From positions 123,921-187,920 of the forward strand of contig CAZHNN010000001.1 of the NCBI GenBank assembly GCA_964533965.1: DNA of 64,000 bases, written 5' to 3'. The DNA is from RGIG3178 sp964533965. Lineage in GTDB: Bacteria > Bacillota > Clostridia > Christensenellales > QAND01. Under the pieces are notes generated by a model. It saw nothing but the letters and a program-made list of their open reading frames with translations. It did no database searches and had not been told where the DNA came from. The position numbers were made by a program, and so were the translations under genes. Below, piece after piece: positions 26,558-33,817 of this stretch. Every line of letters starts with the position of its first letter. Positions within the stretch are counted from its first letter, which is position 1.

Positions 26558-28525
26558 ATGAAGAACAGAAAGCAAAGCATCATACTTCAATTGGTCTCAA
26601 GCACTGAACCAATGACGGCCAGCGAGATCGCCAAACGGCTTCGTGTCAGCCCCAGGACTATCAAAGAGGACATGATTGCCGTCCAGTCCGAACTGAAAAA
26701 AGTCGGCGCGACGCTTATAGCAAAAAGAAATAAGGGTTATTCGATTCAGATAGACGATGCAGACCTGTTTCATCCTTATATCGAGCAGGTCAATATGAAA
26801 TCCTCTTCCTTTACGAACAACGGGAACATATCCGACGCAGAACGGTTCCTCTATATCGCACGAAAGTTGATTTCCGTACCGGCGTTTGTAAAAATAGACG
26901 ACATAGCAGATGAATTGTTCATCTCCCGCAGTACGCTACGCGATGATTTGAAGCGCGTCAGTGAGGTCCTGCGAAGCTATCATATGACCTTTGACAGTCG
27001 GCCGGGTCGGGGAATCCGCGTGTATGGAGCTGAGTATCAGATCCGCATGGTGATGACCGACCTGTTTGTGTATTATTTTCATAAAGTCATATTGGATGAA
27101 ACATGTATTGAATACACGCGTTGGTTTGAATGCGAGGATTTGGAACGCCAGGATATACGGCACAGTTTTCTTCATACGCTTCGGAAGAACAATCTATTGG
27201 TTTTTGACAATGATACACAGCGCATCTCCCGGTATCTGATCGTCGCCAGAAACCGGCATAAGGCAGGCTACTCGATCGATCTTCCGGGCGAATGGGTGGA
27301 GGAAATCAAATCGTTTTACGAGTATCAGGTGGCAACCGAGGTGTTTGCAAACCTCGCCAAAGAGTTTCCCGGATACGATTTACCGGAGCATGAAATTGCA
27401 TTTTTGGCCATCTGGATACTCTGCAACCGCGATATGGGGGATGTCGAAATAAATGCCCAAAGGTATCCCCTGTTCCTCGAAGATGCGAAAAGGTATGCCG
27501 AACAGATATTCCGTGATGTTCAAAGGATACATGGCATCGATCTGAAACAGTCGGCAAATGCGAACGGGCTTGTCAACATATTGATTCCCAACCTCGCCAG
27601 AGACCGGTATGGTAGCATTGGCGCCAACAACATCAATACGATCCAAAGGCGGATGAATCTGAGTCCTTTGCCTTTGGAAATAGCGCGAACGATGCTGGAC
27701 AGCCTGGAGACGAAAGCGGGCAGGAAGATTAGCCCCAACACGGTTGTATACCAGTTCTCCGGATTTGTATACAATGTATTGAATCTGGTAAATTATGATA
27801 TCAAAAAGCTGAACTTGCTGATCGTCAGTACGCAGGGCGGTAAGTTGTTTTCGGACATAGCCATCCAAAGGATCCGGCTGTATTTTGATCCATGGATTGA
27901 ATCCTGTACCAAGGCAGTTCTTTTCGAAATCCGCGGGATGGACCAAAACGATTACGATGCCATAGTCTTCAACTCTCCCGTTGATTTCATCTATAACTAC
28001 AGCCTTCCATACGCAAACATTCATACGGCTCTCGAGCCCGGGCAATTGCAGAAGTTCTACAATACCATTCTGATCCACGCATATCAAATAGGCCATCTTT
28101 TGCCCGATGATTCGATCATACGTGTATACAACGATTTTGACTATGTATCTGAAGAGCAGTTTTTTCAGTTGATCGGTACCAAACATTGCGAGGACGAACA
28201 AAGCCGGCAGTGTCTGACACAGATGTTCCTGCACAACGAGCAGATCGCATCCTATCGGAGCGGTGAGGCGGTTTTCCTGTTCGGAAGGCAGCAATGGACT
28301 CAAAACGAAGCTGTTGAGGTGTATATCCTCAACAAGCCCGGGCATTGGTATGGGGCTGAGATCAGGTTTATCCTTTACTGTTGCATAAACTGGCAAAACG
28401 ACCTCAAGAGGATGAGAGCAATGGAAAACAGCCTTATCCAACTGGACATCAGCCGGGATTGGAATTGTTTGTTTGCCGACAACAAGCCGTTTGAAAAACT
28501 GGTATATCAGTCCCTGCAAATTTGA
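26558..28525 (+). CDS. PRD-type transcriptional regulator (BglG/MtlR-like architecture), copy 2
   Basis: This 655-aa protein is a close paralogue of the preceding gene along its whole length and begins with the same MKNRKQ. The same substitutions are present: RYLIVARNR (Tyr for His), EIAFLAIWIL (Trp for His), LVNILIPNLAR (Ile for His), and LLIVSTQGGKLFSD without Cys. The ATG at 26558 follows AGAGGAGC and is preferred to upstream in-frame starts. It lies 107 nt after copy 1. The two could act as a heteromeric regulator of the PTS operon that begins 360 nt downstream. Confidence 0.85.
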   Translation: MKNRKQSIILQLVSSTEPMTASEIAKRLRVSPRTIKEDMIAVQSELKKVGATLIAKRNKGYSIQIDDADLFHPYIEQVNMKSSSFTNNGNISDAERFLYIARKLISVPAFVKIDDIADELFISRSTLRDDLKRVSEVLRSYHMTFDSRPGRGIRVYGAEYQIRMVMTDLFVYYFHKVILDETCIEYTRWFECEDLERQDIRHSFLHTLRKNNLLVFDNDTQRISRYLIVARNRHKAGYSIDLPGEWVEEIKSFYEYQVATEVFANLAKEFPGYDLPEHEIAFLAIWILCNRDMGDVEINAQRYPLFLEDAKRYAEQIFRDVQRIHGIDLKQSANANGLVNILIPNLARDRYGSIGANNINTIQRRMNLSPLPLEIARTMLDSLETKAGRKISPNTVVYQFSGFVYNVLNLVNYDIKKLNLLIVSTQGGKLFSDIAIQRIRLYFDPWIESCTKAVLFEIRGMDQNDYDAIVFNSPVDFIYNYSLPYANIHTALEPGQLQKFYNTILIHAYQIGHLLPDDSIIRVYNDFDYVSEEQFFQLIGTKHCEDEQSRQCLTQMFLHNEQIASYRSGEAVFLFGRQQWTQNEAVEVYILNKPGHWYGAEIRFILYCCINWQNDLKRMRAMENSLIQLDISRDWNCLFADNKPFEKLVYQSLQI

Positions 28526-28565
28526 TCCGAAGCAGGTAATTCAATCCGATCAATCACTTTTAAAA

Positions 28566-28593
28566 TTCATTTTTTTCGTCAAAGAAAAATGAA
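28566..28593. terminator. AT-rich hairpin after the regulator pair
   Basis: TTCATTTTT and AAAAATGAA arms around a 10-nt loop. The stem is weak, and it is 40 nt after the copy 2 stop. Confidence 0.35.
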
Positions 28594-28735
28594 CGAATAA
28601 TTCGTGTTCCTAAAAAAGTGATCAGATATCGTCCATGGTACTTGCTTTTTGAGAAAATCCGTCATATAAAAAAGAAGGAAAATTATAGCATCCCTTATAT
28701 ATACATTTTCATCTGAAAACAGTAACAATAAGGGT

Positions 28736-28879
28736 TATAATATAACTGAATTTAATAATAAAATCATTAATAATATCAATATCCACCAAACTTATACAAC
28801 AAAATCTTGCACCAATTGAACGTTAAAAATACACGTTGAATTCAAAGTTTCGCTCGAATAAAATCAAATTCGAGGGGGA
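28736..28879 (+). promoter_or_regulatory. Control region of the PTS operon
   Basis: TATAAT is at 28736-28741 with a weak -35 (TCTGAA, 18-bp spacer). A small hairpin CTCGAA (28853-28858) / TTCGAG (28869-28874) overlaps the ribosome site GAGGGGG (28873-28879), so it may modulate translation of the IIA gene. No sigma-54 (-24/-12) promoter is seen, unlike many LevR-controlled mannose PTS operons. Confidence 0.4.
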
Positions 28880-28884
28880 CGAAT

Positions 28885-29307
28885 ATGCTAAGAATTCTTA
28901 TCGCTTCTCATGCTCATTTTGCCAGCGGCATTAAAAGCGCCGCTGAACTTTTGCTTGGACCCAACGATCGGATTACAACCTATGATGCATACGTTGACCA
29001 AAGCTCTATCAAAGATAAATTCGATGAATATTTCCAAACAGTGGATAAAGATGACCAAGTATTGCTTCTTTCAGATGTTTTGGGCGGAAGCGTCAATCAA
29101 ATGATGTTCCGCTACCTCGATCGCCCCAATACAACATTGATTACAGGAATAAACCTCTCCTTGGTATTGGAATTGGCGCTTCGCGAAGAGATATCCGAAG
29201 AAGAGATAGATTTAATTGTTGCAGAGAGCAAGAAAGTACTGTGCATCGTCAGACGGGATGGGGATCCCACAACAGAAGTGTCTGGCGAAGGCACAGATTT
29301 TTTTTAA
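28885..29307 (+). CDS. PTS system mannose-family IIA component
   Basis: This 140-aa protein fits the EIIA-Man fold: ILIASHAHFASG places the phosphorylated His at residue 9 (His11 is adjacent), and LLSDVLGGSVNQ (about 60-71) matches the family's D-x-x-G-G-S segment. It takes phosphate from HPr and passes it to IIB. It is first in a IIA-IIB-IIC-IID operon. Confidence 0.9.
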   Translation: MLRILIASHAHFASGIKSAAELLLGPNDRITTYDAYVDQSSIKDKFDEYFQTVDKDDQVLLLSDVLGGSVNQMMFRYLDRPNTTLITGINLSLVLELALREEISEEEIDLIVAESKKVLCIVRRDGDPTTEVSGEGTDFF

Positions 29308-29323
29308 GTAAGGAGGTGAAAAC

Positions 29324-29815
29324 ATGATACCACTGTTAAGACTGGATGAACGCTTGATCCATGGCCAGGTGGCAATCAAATGGTCCCGCCACTACAGTGT
29401 GGACCGGATCGTGGTAATCGACAACGAAGCCGCAACCAACCCGATTATCGAAAAATCGCTGATGATGGCAGCTCCTGCAACAGCGAAGACCACGATTAAA
29501 AAAGTAGATGATGCCATCGCTCTACTCAACGATCCGAGAGGCGCATCGCATCAAATTCTCGTCATTTGCAGCTACCCGGACGACTTGCTCAAGGTTGCAG
29601 AAAACGTGAAGGGGATCGATCTTGTGGTGGTCGGCAACTATGGTCGCATTGCTCCGAGAAAAGGCAATGAGCTGCGCAAGACCTACCGGCAGCACCTCTA
29701 CGCGTATCCCGAGGAAGCGGAAATCCTCAAAAAAGTCGTTGCGACCGGGCTGAAATGCGTCTACCAGGTCATTCCCGAGGATGTGCCTGAAGACCTGGCC
29801 AAAGTACTAGGTTAA
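29324..29815 (+). CDS. PTS system mannose-family IIB component
   Basis: This 163-aa protein begins LLRLDERLIHGQV, the EIIB-Man signature with phospho-His13. It phosphorylates the incoming sugar held by IIC-IID. The ATG follows AAGGAGGTG. The separate IIA and IIB genes, rather than an AB fusion, resemble agaF/agaV-type N-acetylgalactosamine systems as well as mannose/fructose systems. Confidence 0.93.
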   Translation: MIPLLRLDERLIHGQVAIKWSRHYSVDRIVVIDNEAATNPIIEKSLMMAAPATAKTTIKKVDDAIALLNDPRGASHQILVICSYPDDLLKVAENVKGIDLVVVGNYGRIAPRKGNELRKTYRQHLYAYPEEAEILKKVVATGLKCVYQVIPEDVPEDLAKVLG

Positions 29816-29843
29816 TTTATTTTCGTACAGGAGGGGTAAGAAA

Positions 29844-30638
29844 ATGAGTGTCTCGTCTGCTGCTCTTATCGCAGTAATTACGTACTTAGTCGTAGCATAT
29901 CTGGACATGTATATTCTTGGCTGGCAAACACTCACACGGCCAATCTGCCTGGCGCCTTTTGTTGGCTTGGCTCTTGGCAATTTCCATACCGGAATTCTCA
30001 TGGGCGCTTCGTTGGAAGCCATCTTCATGGGCATCTCGGCCATCGGCGGAAGCGTTCCTGCAGACACGGCTTCCGGCTCGATCGTTCCCACCGTTTTCGT
30101 TATCGTGACAGGTGCAAGCATTGAGACCGGTATCGCTATGGCAATGCCGATCGGCGTCGTCATGAACTCGATCCGTGGCCTCTGGAACCCGCTTCTGTCC
30201 TACCTGGCACCGTACTGGGAAAACCTGGCCATCAAAGGAAAACCCAGGAGCTTTGAAATCCAGGTCAGGATATTTGCCGCTGTCCCGATTATCATTCCCT
30301 GCATCCTTATGTATATCGCGATGACGCTTGGCGTCACCGGCCTGAACAACCTTCTCAACTCAATGCCGAAGTTCGTCATGACCGGCCTGACCGCCGCTTC
30401 CGGCATGCTGGTCGGCGTTGGATATGGCGTTTTGACCTCCATGATCTGGAACGGCCAGATCGGTGCGTTCTTCTTCGTCGGTTTTGTCATGGCCAAAGTT
30501 CTCAATATGAGCACACTGGCTATCGCGATCATCGGCGCCTGCATCGCAGTGGTCATGTTCTTCCAAGACAAGAAGTTCATCGATCTGAAGAATTCGGTTA
30601 AAGGCGGAGAATCCAAGAGTGAGGAGGCGTTTTTCTAA
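29844..30638 (+). CDS. PTS system mannose-family IIC component (membrane channel subunit)
   Basis: This 264-aa membrane protein has multiple hydrophobic segments. The family tract LALGNFHTGILMGASLEAIFMG and GGSVPADTASGSIV is clear. With IID it forms the sugar translocator. The ATG follows AGGAGGGG. Its stop overlaps the IID start by one base. Confidence 0.92.
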   Translation: MSVSSAALIAVITYLVVAYLDMYILGWQTLTRPICLAPFVGLALGNFHTGILMGASLEAIFMGISAIGGSVPADTASGSIVPTVFVIVTGASIETGIAMAMPIGVVMNSIRGLWNPLLSYLAPYWENLAIKGKPRSFEIQVRIFAAVPIIIPCILMYIAMTLGVTGLNNLLNSMPKFVMTGLTAASGMLVGVGYGVLTSMIWNGQIGAFFFVGFVMAKVLNMSTLAIAIIGACIAVVMFFQDKKFIDLKNSVKGGESKSEEAFF

Positions 30639-31465
30639 TGGCTAAAACATACAAAGAATTGTCGGCTGAAGAGAAAAAGCTTATCAAACGCACATGGCTT
30701 CGTTCCCATCTTATCTTCTGCGTATTCACGCAGCCCAAGATGCAGGCAAACGGCTTCACACTGGCCATGATCCCCGCCATTGAGTCCATCTACAAGGATG
30801 ACGAAGAGGGCAGGATCGACGCGTATAGGCGTCATCAGCAATTCTTCAACACCCATACGGTTCCGACCGCTTTCATTGAAGGCCTGACCGTTGCGATGGA
30901 GAAGGAAAAGAAGGAAAAAGGCTCTGTTACCGGTGAAACGATCAGCGCGATCAAAGCGGCTCTGATGGGCCCGACGGCCGGTATGTTCGACTCTCTGTTC
31001 TTCAACTGCTTGCGCATCATCGCCGCCGGTATCGCCATTGGCATGATGAAGACCGGCAGCTTCCTGGGCATTCCGCTGTTCATCATTCTGTACGGTGTAC
31101 CGATCTCGATCATCAAGTACCTGTTCGTCAAATACGGATATTTGCTGGGTACGTCGTTCATCGATACTGTATTCAGTTCCGGCTTGATGGAACCCGTGAC
31201 CAAAGCAGCTTCCGTTCTGGGTTTGACGATGGTTGGCGCAATGACGGCAACGATGGTCAACGTTCCGGTGAAATTACCGATCAGCATCGGCGGAGCGAAG
31301 GTTGTCATCGGCGACATCATCAACTCGATCTTCCCGGGTATCCTGAGCATCGCATTGGTATTCTTCCTCGTGTACCTGATCAAGAAGCGCAAAGTAAGGA
31401 TCACTACGTTGGTTCTGGCCATGCTGGTGGTCGGTATACTGGGCGCCTGGCTCACGATCTTCTAA
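30638..31465 (+). CDS. PTS system mannose-family IID component
   Basis: This 275-aa protein has the IID hallmarks: N-terminal RTWLRSHLIF, then FFNTHTVPTAFIEGLTVAME, and ISAIKAALMGPTAGMFDSLF. It is cytoplasmic at the N terminus with one or more C-terminal membrane segments. It pairs with IIC. A strong hairpin with a T-run follows the stop and may lower expression of the two downstream genes. Confidence 0.93.
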   Translation: MAKTYKELSAEEKKLIKRTWLRSHLIFCVFTQPKMQANGFTLAMIPAIESIYKDDEEGRIDAYRRHQQFFNTHTVPTAFIEGLTVAMEKEKKEKGSVTGETISAIKAALMGPTAGMFDSLFFNCLRIIAAGIAIGMMKTGSFLGIPLFIILYGVPISIIKYLFVKYGYLLGTSFIDTVFSSGLMEPVTKAASVLGLTMVGAMTATMVNVPVKLPISIGGAKVVIGDIINSIFPGILSIALVFFLVYLIKKRKVRITTLVLAMLVVGILGAWLTIF

Positions 31466-31480
31466 ACTCACACGACCTGA

Positions 31481-31523
31481 TTGCGTGTGCCATAGGAAAA
31501 GACCTATGGTACACGCAACATTT
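31481..31523 (+). terminator. Internal terminator/attenuator between IID and the downstream genes
   Basis: TTGCGTGTGCCATAGG (31481-31496) pairs with CCTATGGTACACGCAA (31503-31518), 16 bp with one G-U pair, followed by CATTTTT. It would attenuate transcription into the M28-like gene and nagA. Confidence 0.75.
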
Positions 31524-31538
31524 TTATTGGGTGATACA

Positions 31539-32480
31539 ATGAAAGACCTGATGATGCTCTACGGCGTCACATTGGCGCGGCGGTACAAAAAAAAGCAGAA
31601 GGCATATTTTATCAATCAAATAGGCGAATTCTATCCTGAAAAAGGCTTCAAGGTGGCGTTGCAGGAAAAGAGTGCCCGTTTTTTTACGCTCATGAATGTC
31701 ATCGCCGGGGACATAAGCACAGCAAAAACCGTTTTTGTCGCTGCGTATGATACTCCATCCAAAGCTTTTCTGCCAAATACCAAATATTATCCTTTTCATG
31801 CGGAAAGAAACATAAGCGAGGAACGTCTGAATCTGGTTTCGCAGATCGGATTGTCGCTTATCGCAATTGTAGGCGCTTATTTCTGTTTTCGCCTCTTTAT
31901 GAACGCACAGGGTGGCATGAAGGCTTTGTATCTTATTCTCGCGGGTGCATTGTCGCTGCTGGCTCTGTTGTCTGTCAGAACCAAGGCCAATGCGTACAAC
32001 TTTAACAAAAACAGTGCAAGCCTTGCGGTGATGGCAAAAATCGCTAAAAGATGCAAAGATAACAAGGACATCGCTTTCGCTTTTTTGGACTACCAAGCTT
32101 CTTCTTTTGAAGGTATCAAAGCGCTCATGGAGGATAAGCGGTTTCTGGATAAGAACCTGATTATGCTGGATTGTATTGCAAGCGGCCAAACGCTGATACT
32201 AGCGCATCGGGCGATGACCAACAACAAAGCCGACCGCTTGATAGAAATCGCCAAAGCAAACAACGTGGAGATGATAGACAGGGAATACAGCGAGCAGAGG
32301 GCAGAGCAAAACGTCATGTCCTTTGCAAAGCAGTTGCTCTATATTGTATCCGGCTCTGTAGAAGACAAGGAGTTTATCGTAAAAAAAACCAGAACGAAAA
32401 AAGATGTTGATTTGGATATGAAACGGTTGGAAGGTATTGCGGAAACTTTGACCAATTTTATAAAAAACGGAGGAAAGTGA
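31539..32480 (+). CDS. Membrane protein with degenerate M28-peptidase-like domain
   Basis: This 313-aa protein has two adjacent membrane helices (about 100-120 and 127-146) inserted in a domain that follows the M28 aminopeptidase order. VFVAAYDTP (65-73) sits where active enzymes have A-H-Y-D-T. NKNSASLAVMAKIA (156-169) sits at D-N-A-S-G-xx. IAFAFLDYQASSFEGIKAL (178-196) sits at the F-D-x-E-E-x-G-L strand, and NLIMLDCIASG (206-216) follows. Zn ligands His and Glu-Glu are replaced by Ala69 and Gln186-Ala187, so catalysis is unlikely. The start at 31539 has only a weak ribosome site. It sits between the PTS genes and nagA. Confidence 0.65.
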   Translation: MKDLMMLYGVTLARRYKKKQKAYFINQIGEFYPEKGFKVALQEKSARFFTLMNVIAGDISTAKTVFVAAYDTPSKAFLPNTKYYPFHAERNISEERLNLVSQIGLSLIAIVGAYFCFRLFMNAQGGMKALYLILAGALSLLALLSVRTKANAYNFNKNSASLAVMAKIAKRCKDNKDIAFAFLDYQASSFEGIKALMEDKRFLDKNLIMLDCIASGQTLILAHRAMTNNKADRLIEIAKANNVEMIDREYSEQRAEQNVMSFAKQLLYIVSGSVEDKEFIVKKTRTKKDVDLDMKRLEGIAETLTNFIKNGGK

Positions 32481-32481
32481 C

Positions 32482-33669
32482 ATGGTCGTTAAGTCCAACA
32501 GGATCTATTTTGAAGATGGCATGAAAAGCGGATACCTGGTGATTGAGGACGGCAAATTCAGCGGGTTCATAACCGATGCCGGAACGCAGGAATTCATCGA
32601 TTACACAGACGACAGGATCATTCCCGGCATTTTTGATACCCACAACCACGGCACAAGCGGATACAGCCTAATGGGAACGGGCGATTATGAAAAGGATGTC
32701 AAGAATGTTCGCGGATACCTCAAAGGCTTGGCAGCCCAGGGCGTTACGAACATCTTTCCAACGGCGCACGGCACCGCGATTAAGGCGGTTGCGGATGTCG
32801 CCAAAACACAGGTGGATGGTGCCACAATCGTGGGAATCCACAGTGAAGGACCCTGGCTGAACAGGGTAGGCGAAAAGGGAATCAAGACGGGCTGGCCGGA
32901 AGTGAGTCTTGAAACGGCGAAGAAGATCGTATCCGATGCGCAGGGACTGCTCAAGCTGATGGCACTGGCGCCGGAGATCCCGGGCATTGACGAGATCATC
33001 GAATACCTGCTTTCCGAAGGCATCGCGATTGCCTATGCGCACAGCGACTGCAACTATCAACAAGCGTTGGCGGCGTACGCCAAAGGCATTTCGGTCGCAA
33101 CGCATACGGGAAACGTCATGACCGGCCTGCATCACAGGGATATCGGCGGCTTGGGCGCAGCGCTGACCTGTGACGATGTGTTTTGCGAAGTCATCTGCGA
33201 TGGCATGCATATCTGTAATGAAATGCTGCAGATTTATTTCAAATTGAAGGACACGTCCAAGTTTGCCATGGTTTCGGACTGCTCGGCGATGTCCGGGGCG
33301 CCCGTGGGCACCTACAAGGGCTTCCATGCGAACATGACGATGTCCGTCACTGAAAAGGGATTCGTGCTCACCGATACGGGGAGGCTGATGGGTTCGAGCC
33401 AGCCCGTTTTGTACGGCATCTACAACCTCGTAGAGAACGTGCATATGCCCATCGAGACCGTACTCAAAATGTCCTCTCTGACGGCAAGCAAAAAATACGG
33501 GTTTGACAAGACAAAGGGCTCTATAAAAATTGGCAAGGACGCAGATTTCGTCGTGATCAACGATGAGTACAAGGCGGTTGCCACCTATGCCAACGGGCGC
33601 AAGGTGTATGACCGGGCGGCGGACGGGGACATCTTTAACCCGGAATTCCTTTCGGAGATGAAGAAATAG
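32482..33669 (+). CDS. nagA: N-acetylglucosamine-6-phosphate deacetylase family (NagA/AgaA)
   Basis: This 395-aa amidohydrolase has metal/active-site motifs DTHNHG (His54, His56), HSEGPWL (Glu122), AHSDC (His187), THTGN (His208), CDGMH (His243) and VSDCSAM (Asp266). It removes acetate from N-acetyl-hexosamine 6-phosphate in the cytoplasm. Following a mannose-family PTS, it implies uptake of GlcNAc or GalNAc as the 6-phosphate. No nagB or agaS is adjacent, so the sugar is unresolved. The ATG follows CGGAGGAAAG, one base after the preceding stop. Confidence 0.9.
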   Translation: MVVKSNRIYFEDGMKSGYLVIEDGKFSGFITDAGTQEFIDYTDDRIIPGIFDTHNHGTSGYSLMGTGDYEKDVKNVRGYLKGLAAQGVTNIFPTAHGTAIKAVADVAKTQVDGATIVGIHSEGPWLNRVGEKGIKTGWPEVSLETAKKIVSDAQGLLKLMALAPEIPGIDEIIEYLLSEGIAIAYAHSDCNYQQALAAYAKGISVATHTGNVMTGLHHRDIGGLGAALTCDDVFCEVICDGMHICNEMLQIYFKLKDTSKFAMVSDCSAMSGAPVGTYKGFHANMTMSVTEKGFVLTDTGRLMGSSQPVLYGIYNLVENVHMPIETVLKMSSLTASKKYGFDKTKGSIKIGKDADFVVINDEYKAVATYANGRKVYDRAADGDIFNPEFLSEMKK

Positions 33670-33694
33670 GTTTCGCTAAAAAATGCAATGGGAA

Positions 33695-33729
33695 AAAGGA
33701 ACGCGGGGCAAACCCGCGTTCTTCTTTTA
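33695..33729. terminator. Bidirectional terminator between nagA and mcp copy 2
   Basis: GAACGCGGG-GCAAA-CCCGCGTTC (33700-33722) has a T-rich tail on the plus strand and TTTTT on the minus strand. It serves two convergent units. Confidence 0.85.
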
Positions 33730-33817
33730 TGGCATATTGCCCCAAATGATAAAGAACCCCGCATCCTTCCGATACGGAGCCCTTCATTCCTTGATGCGCC
33801 TTATTGGCGCTTATGGT

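Noticed and set aside
27380..28519. 379-codon minus-strand frame opposite the second PRD regulator
   Set aside because: It mirrors the regulator gene, which is supported by its paralogue and ribosome site.
28636..28655. Possible sigma-54 promoter (TGGTAC...TTTTG) before the PTS operon
   Set aside because: The -12 GC is not at the required 10-bp distance from the -24 GG, and the regulators lack an AAA+ activator domain.
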